Assembly (NCBI RefSeq): GCF_004214815.1
Contig: NZ_CP035926.1
Location: 1,851,081-1,915,080, forward strand
Length of the DNA stretch: 64,000 nucleotides
Origin: Aliarcobacter thereius LMG 24486
GTDB taxonomy: Bacteria; Campylobacterota; Campylobacteria; Campylobacterales; Arcobacteraceae
Reading direction: 5' to 3'
A program made the translations under genes and the position numbers. The notes under the pieces are model-generated. The model saw nothing but the letters and a program-made list of their open reading frames with translations, searched no databases and was not told the DNA's origin. Positions 54,199 through 61,848 of the stretch are shown here, piece after piece (the stretch's first letter is position 1; every line of letters begins with the position of its first letter).

Positions 54199-54438
54199 AT
54201 GGAAAACAAAGAAATAATCCCAGATTATAGAATTGATATGCAAGGGGAGCCTTGTCCATATCCTGCAATAAATACTCTTGAAGCGATGAAAGAGTTAGAA
54301 AATGGAGAGATTTTGGAGATAATTAGTGATTGTCCACAAAGTATAAACAATATTCCAATTGATGCAAAAAATCATGGATATAAAGTTTTATTAATAGATA
54401 GTGATGGACCAACAATTAGATATATCATTCAAAAATAG
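54199..54438 (+). CDS. TusA/YedF-type sulfur carrier protein
   Basis: A 79-residue protein of the SirA/TusA family. The hallmark CPxP motif reads GEPCPYPAINTLEAMKEL near the N-terminus, with the sulfur-carrying cysteine. SDCPQSINNIPIDAKNHGY is the second conserved part. It lies 9 nt after the YeeE/YedE transporter, the standard YedE-YedF arrangement. It should accept sulfur (or selenium) from the imported compound. The hairpin that closes the unit overlaps its stop codon. Confidence 0.93.
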   Translation: MENKEIIPDYRIDMQGEPCPYPAINTLEAMKELENGEILEIISDCPQSINNIPIDAKNHGYKVLLIDSDGPTIRYIIQK

Positions 54439-54469
54439 GTTTTTCTGGCTTAAAAGCCAGAAAAACCTA
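54436..54469 (+). terminator. hairpin after the TusA-like gene
   Basis: TAGGTTTTTCTGGCT (54436-54450) and AGCCAGAAAAACCTA (54455-54469) form a perfect 15-bp stem with a TAAA loop. There is no T-run behind it, but the length of the stem makes it a likely 3' end or processing signal. Two TTGACA hexamers (54473, 54484) lie just after it. Confidence 0.65.
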
Positions 54470-54553
54470 AACTTGACACTTTCTTGACAAATTATTAATT
54501 CTATATTAATTAAGCTAACCTAAAATTCATAACTACTCTATTTTAGGAAATAT

Positions 54554-54616
54554 ATGAAAATCATCTCTCAATCAAAACTTATAATATTTAGTTCAATTAT
54601 TTTTACAATATTTTAA
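54554..54616 (+). pseudogene. 20-codon hydrophobic reading frame, small peptide or gene remnant
   Basis: An ATG with TTAGGAAAT upstream opens a 20-residue frame rich in Ile, Ser and Phe (SKLIIFSSIIFTIF) that stops at TAA. It looks like the first membrane helix of a sensor or receptor protein with the rest missing. No continuation is visible in the 77 nt before the cytochrome gene. It may be a leader peptide, a tiny membrane protein or a decayed gene start. Confidence 0.3.
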
Positions 54617-54693
54617 AAGTAAAGAACTATGACGAAATCAAGTAGTAATATAATAAAAATATAGTTAATCACAATAAAAAAGGAGTATATATA

Positions 54694-55125
54694 ATGAAAA
54701 AAAGTTTACTAACAGTATCGCTTTTATCAATCTTAACAACAAGTTTACTTGCAGGAGATAAAAAAGAGAGAAGTGGTGCAAAAGTATATGCAGAGTCATG
54801 TGCTGTTTGTCACTCAACAAAGTTCTTAAAAGAGGCACCAAAATTTGGAAGTAAAGATGATTGGGAGGAATTTATCGAAGAAGGACAACAATTTCCAGTT
54901 GCACATGGTTGGGTTGGTACTAGAAAAATGCCAAGACATGGTGGAGATCCAAAAATTACTCTAAATGAATTTATAAATGCAACTGCATATTTAGGTAATT
55001 CAGCTGGAGCAGATTGGAAAGAGGCTAAAGATTTAGACAAAGAAACATATAAAGAGATTCTAAAAGAGATTCAAATTAGACTTCAAAGAAACGAACTTTA
55101 TGATAAAATCGGGAAAAAATATTAA
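54694..55125 (+). CDS. periplasmic monohaem cytochrome c
   Basis: A 143-residue exported protein with a signal peptide cut near LLAGDK (about residue 20). The haem motif is CAVCH in YAESCAVCHSTKFLKEAP. The likely axial Met lies in TRKMPRHGGDPKI. It resembles class I cytochromes of the c5 type. The last 30 residues are a charged helix. AAAGGAG precedes the ATG. It is directly upstream of a two-component system on the same strand, so redox signalling or regulated expression is possible. Confidence 0.88.
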   Translation: MKKSLLTVSLLSILTTSLLAGDKKERSGAKVYAESCAVCHSTKFLKEAPKFGSKDDWEEFIEEGQQFPVAHGWVGTRKMPRHGGDPKITLNEFINATAYLGNSAGADWKEAKDLDKETYKEILKEIQIRLQRNELYDKIGKKY

Positions 55126-55196
55126 TCTTTAACTAAGTAATCCATACTTTTGTATGGATTATCTTGTAAATAATCTATTATATTTGGAGTATAAAA

Positions 55197-55862
55197 TTGA
55201 ATAAAAATGTTCTTTTAATTGAAGATGATTTACAAATGCAATCTTTAATAATTGATTATTTACAAGATTATGGATTCTCAACAACTGCTTTTATGCATCC
55301 AAAAGATGCAATAAATAGTTTCAAACAAAACAGTAACTACTCAATAATAATTCTTGATTTAATGCTTCCTTATATGGATGGTTTTGACTTATTTAAAAAA
55401 CTAAAAGAGATTAAAAACATACCTATTATTATCTCATCAGCAAGAGGAGATATTGGAAATAAAATACAAGGCTTTGAAATAGGAGCAGATGATTATCTTG
55501 CTAAACCTTATGAACCAAGAGAGTTAGTTTTAAGAATAGAATATATTTTAAAACAAACTTCTCTTAAATCTTTTAAAGTTTCAAACTTTAAAATTAACAA
55601 AGAAAATAGAACAATATTTATAGATGATTATCTAATTGATTTTACAAAAGTTGAATTTGAAATATTTATATATTTAGTTAAAAATCAAAATAAAATATCT
55701 TCAAGAGAGCAGATATTACAAGCTAGTTCATTGGATTTAAATACAAGAAACAGAACTATTGATATGCATATTTCAAATATTCGTGCAAAAATTGGAGATG
55801 ATCCTAAAAATCCAAAATATATTAAATCTATTTGGGGAATTGGTTACAAGTTTGTAGCCTAA
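55197..55862 (+). CDS. OmpR-family response regulator
   Basis: A 221-residue regulator. The receiver (about 1-118) has the acidic pocket LIEDD near the N-terminus, the phosphorylated Asp in IILDLMLPYMDG and the Lys in LAKPYEPREL. The C-terminal winged helix (about 125-221) ends with NRTIDMHISNIRAKIGDDP and IWGIGYKFVA, as in OmpR/PhoB proteins. The start is a TTG at 55197 with GGAG 7 nt upstream. It is followed with 5 nt spacing by its histidine kinase. Confidence 0.93.
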   Translation: MNKNVLLIEDDLQMQSLIIDYLQDYGFSTTAFMHPKDAINSFKQNSNYSIIILDLMLPYMDGFDLFKKLKEIKNIPIIISSARGDIGNKIQGFEIGADDYLAKPYEPRELVLRIEYILKQTSLKSFKVSNFKINKENRTIFIDDYLIDFTKVEFEIFIYLVKNQNKISSREQILQASSLDLNTRNRTIDMHISNIRAKIGDDPKNPKYIKSIWGIGYKFVA

Positions 55863-55867
55863 TAATT

Positions 55868-56779
55868 ATGTCTATATTTAAAAAACTTCTATTTTTATTT
55901 ATTTTAAGCCTAATTCTAATGATAACTATTGCTATTTGGATGAATAAAATAAACTCAAATAAAATTGATATTTTAAATTCTCTTGTATTTTTAGATGTTT
56001 TTGCACTTTTCTTAATTTTTCTATATATTCTAAAACTTCTATTTCCTCTCAAAAAAATAACAAAAGAGATAAAAAAGTTTGCAAATGGAGATTTGTCAAC
56101 AAGAATAGATATAAATTCAAAAGATGAGATAGGAATTTTAGCAAAAACATTTAACAAAATGGCTAGTTCACTTGAAAACTCTATTAAAACAAGAGAAGAG
56201 CTATTAAGAGATATAGGACATGAACTAAGAACTCCCATAGCAAAAGGAAAATTTGCCATAGAGAAGATTGATGATTTATCTAAAAAAGAGCTTCTTAAAA
56301 ATATATTTAATGATTTAGAAAAGCTAACAAATGAATTAATAGAGTTAGAAAAATTAAATATTATTAATTTAAATATCTCTACTTTTTGTACAGAAACTTT
56401 AGTTTTAGATGCTTTAGGAAAATTATATTTAGAAGATGAATCAAAAATAAAAATAGAGATAAAAGATAATTTTAAAATAGATGCTGATTTATATTATCTA
56501 TCAATAGCTTTAAAAAATCTAATTGATAATGCTTTAAAATATGCTAGTTCTTCACCAATTATTATAAAAATAAAGAAAAATGAAATAAGTGTTTTAAGCA
56601 GAGGCAAAAAACTCTCTAACGATTTAGAATACTATTTAAAACCATTCACTCAAGAATTGAGTCAAAGAGATGGTTTTGGCTTGGGTTTAAGCATTGTAAA
56701 AAAAATTATTGATAAACATAGTTTTGAGTTATCTTACACTTACAAAGAAGAATTCAATACATTTAAAATCCTTTTATAA
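55868..56779 (+). CDS. ArsS-like sensor histidine kinase with minimal periplasmic loop
   Basis: A 303-residue kinase. Two membrane helices (about 5-24 and 39-59) are separated by only some 14 residues, so there is no periplasmic sensor domain. HAMP follows (60-110), then the HisKA helix with His118 in DIGHELRTPIAKGKF, and an ATPase domain with NLIDNALKYA and GFGLGLSIVKKI. The phospho-acceptor region is most like ArsS kinases of Helicobacter and Campylobacter. I start at the ATG at 55868 because the frame upstream lies inside the regulator gene. Signals may be sensed in the membrane. Confidence 0.9.
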   Translation: MSIFKKLLFLFILSLILMITIAIWMNKINSNKIDILNSLVFLDVFALFLIFLYILKLLFPLKKITKEIKKFANGDLSTRIDINSKDEIGILAKTFNKMASSLENSIKTREELLRDIGHELRTPIAKGKFAIEKIDDLSKKELLKNIFNDLEKLTNELIELEKLNIINLNISTFCTETLVLDALGKLYLEDESKIKIEIKDNFKIDADLYYLSIALKNLIDNALKYASSSPIIIKIKKNEISVLSRGKKLSNDLEYYLKPFTQELSQRDGFGLGLSIVKKIIDKHSFELSYTYKEEFNTFKILL

Positions 56780-56823
56780 TCTATATTGTATAATCTATCC
56801 TAATTTTTTACAAAAGGGATAAG

Positions 56824-57645
56824 ATGATAGAGTTGATAAATAAAAAAGAGAATATATTTGAAGATAATATAGCTTTTGTAGAGAATTGGGATTTCTCAAG
56901 AGCAAACTTAAACGAAGAAAACAGAATAAGAGCGATTACTCAAGTAGCATCTATTTGCTACCAAAACCCAAAAGCACTAGGAAGTGAGAGTTTATACAAT
57001 AGACTTATGGCAGAAAGTATGGGATTACCATCTTCAAGTTTTGAGTTTGTTCCAGTATTACTTGATTATGAAAATGAAAAGCATAGAGAGATTTTAAATT
57101 TAGAGTACTCAAACAGTAAAAAGTTTGGAGAGCAACTAGATGACAAATATCTTCTTACAAATTATAGAGCTTTGGTTTATGATTATGAAAATCTAAAAGA
57201 CTCTTTTTCATTTGATATTAGAACAATATTTAATAATGAAGATGAGTGTAAAATAATCAAAGATTATTTTAAAGTATTCTTATATAAAGTTGATCTACCA
57301 ACAAGAAGCCAAATGGTAAGACATAGAGTTTCATGGCAAGAACTAAGCAGAAGATATGTAAGTGGAAAAAAAGTTCCATTTGAATTCTATGTTAGTCCCA
57401 AATTAAAAGATAATGAAAAAGTACAAGAGCTAATAGAAAAAAGCCAAGAGCTTTATTATGAACTATTAGAACTAAAAATCAAACCTCAAGAAGCAAGAAG
57501 AGTTATTCCTCAAATGGGATATTCTCAAATTTGGGGAGCATTTTTACCAAGACAACTTGATAACTATTTCAAATTAAGACTTGATGAAACAGCTCAATGG
57601 GAGATTAGACAAACTGCACTTGCAATGCAAGAGTTGATAAAATGA
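56824..57645 (+). CDS. thyX: flavin-dependent thymidylate synthase, divergent
   Basis: A 273-residue enzyme of the ThyX family, which makes dTMP with FAD and folate. The signature lies in QMVRHRVSWQELSRRY: the family pattern RHR-x7-S is one residue shorter here (RHR-x6-S). The C-terminal folate/flavin-binding block ARRVIPQMGYSQIWGAF and LDETAQWEIRQTALAM is clear. Its N-terminus is longer than that of H. pylori ThyX. AAAGGGATAAG precedes the ATG. It overlaps the next gene by 4 nt. No thyA is seen in the window. Confidence 0.88.
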   Translation: MIELINKKENIFEDNIAFVENWDFSRANLNEENRIRAITQVASICYQNPKALGSESLYNRLMAESMGLPSSSFEFVPVLLDYENEKHREILNLEYSNSKKFGEQLDDKYLLTNYRALVYDYENLKDSFSFDIRTIFNNEDECKIIKDYFKVFLYKVDLPTRSQMVRHRVSWQELSRRYVSGKKVPFEFYVSPKLKDNEKVQELIEKSQELYYELLELKIKPQEARRVIPQMGYSQIWGAFLPRQLDNYFKLRLDETAQWEIRQTALAMQELIK

Positions 57646-58259
57646 GTGCATTAGAAATTGCTGATATCATAGGAACTATTTCCTTTGCTCTTAGTGGATT
57701 TCTAATAGCTGTTTACTACAAACTTGATATATTTGGAGTTTTTACTTCTGCTTTTTTAACTGCTTTTGGTGGTGGAATACTAAGAGATATTTTTGCTATA
57801 AGAACTCCTTATATTTTTACTTCTGAACTACCTTTAATTCTTGTTGTTTCAACTGTTTTAATAGCTATTTTGTTTAAACTTCATAAAATTATAGATATTG
57901 AAAAAAGATGGGCATTTATTGTTTCAGATGCAATTGGATTATCATCTTTTGCAATTACAGGAGCAATAATAGCTTTGGAAAAAGATTTAAACTTTTTAGG
58001 TGTTGTTATTCTTTCTTTTATTACAGCTGTTGGTGGAGGAACAATAAGAGATGCTTTAATAAATAGAATTCCTTTTATTTTAGTATCTGAATTCTATGCA
58101 ACTATTGCAATGCTTATTGGAACTATTGTTTATTTCTTAGATATTTTTGATCTTAGAAATATATTTACTCTTAGTATTCTTTTTGTATTTGGGGTTTTAA
58201 TAAGAATTTTAGCCTATTATAAGCAGTGGCATTTACCAACTTTATCAAAAGATAATTAA
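57642..58259 (+). CDS. TRIC/YadS-type cation channel family protein (UPF0126)
   Basis: A 205-residue membrane protein made of two similar repeats of three helices each. Each repeat has the glycine motif: AFGGGILRDIFAIRTPYIF in the first and AVGGGTIRDALINRIPFIL in the second. Homologues include prokaryotic TRIC channels and a YadS-type proposed glycine transporter; selectivity is not known. It starts inside the thyX stop (ATGA overlap), so translation is coupled. Confidence 0.88.
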   Translation: MSALEIADIIGTISFALSGFLIAVYYKLDIFGVFTSAFLTAFGGGILRDIFAIRTPYIFTSELPLILVVSTVLIAILFKLHKIIDIEKRWAFIVSDAIGLSSFAITGAIIALEKDLNFLGVVILSFITAVGGGTIRDALINRIPFILVSEFYATIAMLIGTIVYFLDIFDLRNIFTLSILFVFGVLIRILAYYKQWHLPTLSKDN

Positions 58260-58308
58260 TCTATTGTTTACTTTACAAAGATAGAATCTTAAAAAAATTT
58301 AAGGAAAA

Positions 58309-58770
58309 ATGATGAAAAAACTACTGATTTTAGCTTTATTAGCTCTTGGATTAAATGCAAATCCTCTAATTATTGATTCAAGCATTGATGGAATAAAAAT
58401 CAAAGATCAAAAAGAAAAAGAGCATACTTTAGATGCAAATATAAAAACTGTAATATTTGCAAGTGACAAAGGAACAAGTGATATTATAAAAGATTACCTT
58501 TTATCTATTAGTGAAACAGAAAATATATTAGATAGAAATTCTGCTGTTTATGTAGCTGATATTTCTGGAATGCCTTCAATAATCTCTAAATTTATTGCTT
58601 TACCAAAAATGAAAAAATACCCTTTCCCTATTTTACTTTTAGATGATTCAAATAAAGCGAATTTTACAAAAGAAGATGGAAAAATAATTGTTTATTCAAT
58701 CCTTGATGGAAAAGTTTCAAGTATTGAAAAAATATCTACAAAAGAAGAGTTAGCAAATATTATAAAATAA
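58309..58770 (+). CDS. periplasmic thioredoxin-fold-like protein, YtfJ-like
   Basis: A 153-residue exported protein with a signal peptide ending near LGLNANP. The mature part reads as an alternating alpha/beta fold: TVIFASDKGTSDIIKDYL, then SAVYVADISGMPSII, then YPFPILLLDDSN and a final beta-strand pair. This resembles thioredoxin-fold proteins such as YtfJ, but there is no CxxC, and no cysteine at all. The function is unknown. It ends in a strong Rho-independent terminator. Either of two ATGs at 58309 and 58312 can be the start. Confidence 0.7.
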   Translation: MMKKLLILALLALGLNANPLIIDSSIDGIKIKDQKEKEHTLDANIKTVIFASDKGTSDIIKDYLLSISETENILDRNSAVYVADISGMPSIISKFIALPKMKKYPFPILLLDDSNKANFTKEDGKIIVYSILDGKVSSIEKISTKEELANIIK

Positions 58771-58781
58771 TATAAACTTGG

Positions 58782-58810
58782 AAACAAGGATTAAAAATCC
58801 TTGTTTTTTT
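58782..58810 (+). terminator. Rho-independent terminator
   Basis: AAACAAGGATT (58782-58792) and AATCCTTGTTT (58796-58806) form a perfect 11-bp stem with an AAA loop, running straight into TTTTTTT. A classical intrinsic terminator for the plus-strand gene before it. Confidence 0.9.
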
Positions 58811-58828
58811 CTTATGAAATAATATTAA

Positions 58829-58919
58829 AAAATCCCCTTACTTACACATAAATTTCCAAAGGTTCGATTTTATTCAAAATTTGCATTAAATCTTCCTCTT
58901 TTTTTGTTTCAAAGTTTGG
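58829..58919. repeat. 91-bp exact direct repeat, copy 1 (3' end of first paralogue plus orphan ribosome binding site)
   Basis: Identical to 60264-60354. The part 58842-58919 encodes the shared C-terminus of the DUF4885-like proteins. The part 58829-58841 holds the ribosome binding site TAAGGGGATTTT on the minus strand, but no start codon or gene follows it. Confidence 0.92.
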
Positions 58920-60263
58920 AATATTATTTAATCCAATTTTTGACAACTCAATAAGCAGTTTTCCATAATGATTTATTTGTGCTTCTTGTAAATCTTTTGA
59001 AAAAGCATATTTTGATTGAACTCCTTTTTTATATAGTTCAAAAATATCTTCACCATTTGAAGTTAAAAACTTTCCAATTATCTCTTTTAAATCATTTAGA
59101 TTAAATCCTGTGATATCTTCTATCTCTTTTATCAAATCATATTTATTTATGCTTTGAGTATATGGATTGATTTTTATTGCATCATTTCCACTTAATATTG
59201 AATTTGTAGTATCATTTATCCAATCTGTTGCCCAACTATTTTTTCCAGTTCCAAAGTTCTCTTTTTGTCCAATATCATAAAAACTTCCATTTTCATACTC
59301 TATTGAAAGTATTAAATCAGGAACATTTTCAAATCCTTTTCTTGCTAGTTCTGTTAATTGATTTTGCTGTTCTATTAGTACATAGTTTCTTTGCTCTTCT
59401 GTAAGTGATTTTCTATGTCCAAAATTTTCCTTATAAATTTCGAATATATCTACTCCATTGGGAGTTATAAATTTATCTCCTCTTACTTCTAAATCTGCTA
59501 GGTTATAGCCTGTTACCTCTTTTACAGAATTTACTATATTAAGTTTATCTTGTTTCTCTTTTGTAAATTGACTATTTTCTTCAAATTTACTTCCCGTTAT
59601 ATGCAAAAATAGTTGTTTTACATTTTCACTATTTTTATTTAATATCTCTTCTATTGTATTTGCCAAGTTTTCATCTTTTGCACCATTTACTTTTAGTGTA
59701 TAGTAGTTCGGTTCTATTGTAAATGTTAGTTTCTCATCTTTTGGGATAGTTATTCCGTAATTATTTAGCAAAGTTTGAAATTGATTGTTTACTGCTTCTC
59801 TATCAAACAGTCTACTTTTAACATTATCTATAATACCACCTAAAAGTGGTCCTTTATCTCTAAATATTGGATCTGTAAAAGTATGGTTAAATAATCTTCC
59901 ATTTCTTAAATATACAATTTCATGAGAGTTAGCAACTCTCCTTTCTTCTTCTGTTAAACCTTTTATATAGTATGGTGAGTTTTCAGTATAATATTTATCT
60001 GAAATATGAGCCATTGGATTTGCAAATTTTTTGTTCTCTTCATTCATTCTTGCATAGTGTTCATCTAGCATTTTAATTCGTTTTTCTTGCTCAATATTGA
60101 CATAACCATTCCTAGCTTTAATTATTGGTTCATTTGAACTAAAATCAACTTTCACTGGTTCATCTAACTTTTTTTGTTCATTTATAGTTTTTGTTTGGTT
60201 TACTTTTATACTACCATTCAATGAGCTAAATTGTTGTTGTGCTGTATTTGAACTAATTATCAT
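58842..60263 (-). CDS. probable DUF4885 protein, paralogue 1
   Basis: A 473-residue protein without signal peptide, membrane helix or any cysteine. I believe it belongs to DUF4885, a family I know mainly from Bacillus, from the central motif YYTENSPYYIKGLTEEER and DKYYTEN, but this was not checked. The N-terminus (about 1-60) is polar and looks disordered (NTAQQQFSSLNGSIKV). Two internal repeats of about 75 residues are visible (near 255-330 and 380-455): TGYNLADLE...DIFEIYK...LARKGFENVP and TGFNLNDLK...DIFELYK...LSKIGLNNIP. It is about half identical to the upstream paralogue. AAGGGGA precedes the ATG, inside a repeated segment. Function unknown; the Cys-free, polar layout suits an exported or extracellular protein. 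Confidence 0.72.
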   Translation of the reverse strand: MIISSNTAQQQFSSLNGSIKVNQTKTINEQKKLDEPVKVDFSSNEPIIKARNGYVNIEQEKRIKMLDEHYARMNEENKKFANPMAHISDKYYTENSPYYIKGLTEEERRVANSHEIVYLRNGRLFNHTFTDPIFRDKGPLLGGIIDNVKSRLFDREAVNNQFQTLLNNYGITIPKDEKLTFTIEPNYYTLKVNGAKDENLANTIEEILNKNSENVKQLFLHITGSKFEENSQFTKEKQDKLNIVNSVKEVTGYNLADLEVRGDKFITPNGVDIFEIYKENFGHRKSLTEEQRNYVLIEQQNQLTELARKGFENVPDLILSIEYENGSFYDIGQKENFGTGKNSWATDWINDTTNSILSGNDAIKINPYTQSINKYDLIKEIEDITGFNLNDLKEIIGKFLTSNGEDIFELYKKGVQSKYAFSKDLQEAQINHYGKLLIELSKIGLNNIPNFETKKEEDLMQILNKIEPLEIYV

Positions 60264-60354
60264 AAAATCCCCTTACTTACACATAAATTTCCAAAGGTTC
60301 GATTTTATTCAAAATTTGCATTAAATCTTCCTCTTTTTTTGTTTCAAAGTTTGG
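60264..60354. repeat. 91-bp exact direct repeat, copy 2 (3' end of second paralogue plus the binding site of the first)
   Basis: Identical to 58829-58919, at an offset of 1435 bp. Here the binding site part (60264-60276) is used: it precedes the ATG of paralogue 1 at 60263. The identity of a non-coding piece and of wobble positions points to recent recombination or gene conversion. Confidence 0.92.
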
Positions 60355-61734
60355 GATATTGTTTAAGCCAATTTTTGAAAAATCTTTTAGTAAATTTCCA
60401 AAATAATCACTCTTTGCTTCTTGCAAATCTTTTGAAAAGAAGTATTTTGATTGAAGCTCTTTTTTATATAGTTCAAAAATATCTTCTCCTTTGCTAGTCA
60501 AAAATTTTCCATTTTCTTCTTTTAAATCATTTAAGTCATATCCGATAACATCTTTTAGTTCATTTGCTAAATCATATTTATTTATACTTCTTGTAAATTC
60601 AGATGGATTTTCTGTATATTGTGATTTATAGTTTATTTTATTTTGAGCTGCATTATATTCACTTGTTTTTGCTATATTCCACTCTTCTATCCAAGCTGTT
60701 TTTCCTGTTCCATAGTTTTCTTTTTGTCCGATATCATAAAAACTTCTATTTTCATACTCTATTGAAAGAACCAAATCAGGTACATTTTCAAAACCTTTTC
60801 TTGCTAATTCTGTAAGTTGATTTTCATAGTATATTAAAATAGTATTTTTATCAAACCCAGGGTTTGGGTATCTTTCATCAAAATTATTTTTGAAGATTCT
60901 AAATAAATCTGTTCCGTCTGGAGCTAAAAATCTATCTCCTTTTACTTCTAAATCTGCTAAATTATATCCTGTAAACTCTTTTGCAGAATTTACAATATTC
61001 CACTTATCTTCTTTTTCCTTTGTAAATTGTGTGCTACTATCTGATTTCATATAATTTATATGAAAAAATAGTTGTTTTACATTTTCACTATTTTTATTTA
61101 AAATATCTTCTATTGCTTGTGCCAAATTCTCATCTTTTGTACCATTTATTTTAAGTGTATAGTAGTTTGGTTCTATTGTAAATGTTAGCTTTTCATCTTT
61201 TGGAATAGTTATTCCATGTTTATTTAGTAAGGTTTGAAATTGATTGTTTACAGCTTCTCTGTTGTAAGCATTTTCTTCTGCTCTCATAATATCGTCAAAT
61301 ACAGGTGTTTTTTTACCTTTTAAAACGGCATCATCATACATAAACTCAGATATTTCCCCTTTCATAGTTAAATGTCTAATTTCAGTATATGAAGCAATAT
61401 TTCTCTCTTCTTTTGTTAAGCCTTTTATATAGTATGGTGAGTTTTCAGTATAATATTTGTCAGTAATATGATTTACTGGACTTTCAAATTTTATATTTTC
61501 TTGATACATTTTTGAATAATGCTCTTTTAATATTTTATCTCTTTTATCTATTTCTTCATTTACATAGCCATTAAGTCTAGCATTTATTATAGTATCATTA
61601 TTTCCAATATTTAATTTTACTGGTTCATTTATAGGTTTACTATGTTCTGTTTGAGATATATTATTTGCATAAGTAACTTTTATAGCTCCATTTAGTGAGC
61701 CAAATGATTGTGATATATTTGTATCTATTCTCAT
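60277..61734 (-). CDS. probable DUF4885 protein, paralogue 2
   Basis: A 485-residue tandem paralogue of the gene downstream, with the same order of parts: polar N-terminus (RIDTNISQSFGSLNGAIKV), YYTENSPYYIKGLTKEER in the centre, two internal repeats of about 75 residues, and the identical C-terminus EPLEIYV. It also has no cysteine, signal peptide or membrane helix. Divergence is highest in the region after residue 110. I start at the ATG at 61734, with AAGGGAGA upstream; an ATG at 61755 lacks one. Both genes are probably one transcript, 13 nt apart. Function unknown. Confidence 0.72.
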   Translation of the reverse strand: MRIDTNISQSFGSLNGAIKVTYANNISQTEHSKPINEPVKLNIGNNDTIINARLNGYVNEEIDKRDKILKEHYSKMYQENIKFESPVNHITDKYYTENSPYYIKGLTKEERNIASYTEIRHLTMKGEISEFMYDDAVLKGKKTPVFDDIMRAEENAYNREAVNNQFQTLLNKHGITIPKDEKLTFTIEPNYYTLKINGTKDENLAQAIEDILNKNSENVKQLFFHINYMKSDSSTQFTKEKEDKWNIVNSAKEFTGYNLADLEVKGDRFLAPDGTDLFRIFKNNFDERYPNPGFDKNTILIYYENQLTELARKGFENVPDLVLSIEYENRSFYDIGQKENYGTGKTAWIEEWNIAKTSEYNAAQNKINYKSQYTENPSEFTRSINKYDLANELKDVIGYDLNDLKEENGKFLTSKGEDIFELYKKELQSKYFFSKDLQEAKSDYFGNLLKDFSKIGLNNIPNFETKKEEDLMQILNKIEPLEIYV

Positions 61735-61848
61735 AAAATCTCCCTTACTATACAATTCTTAATAATAGTTTAATTATATAACTTTATTCTTTAGATTGAA
61801 TTAATTTTATTTATGTATGATTTAAAATCTTAATACAAAGTAAAAATT

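Noticed and set aside
54473..54507. Promoter formed by the two TTGACA hexamers after the yedF hairpin
   Set aside because: Spacing to the nearest TATATT is 12 or 23 nt, so no standard sigma70 promoter can be formed with it.
58858..58870. GGTTCGATTTT, which looks like a tRNA T-loop, also present at 60296
   Set aside because: Both copies are inside the coding sequence for the shared C-terminus of the DUF4885-like proteins, and no acceptor stem or anticodon arm can be built around them.
58829..60354. Insertion sequence or transposon ends because of the 91-bp repeat
   Set aside because: The repeats are direct, coding, and coincide with gene ends; there are no terminal inverted repeats or transposase.
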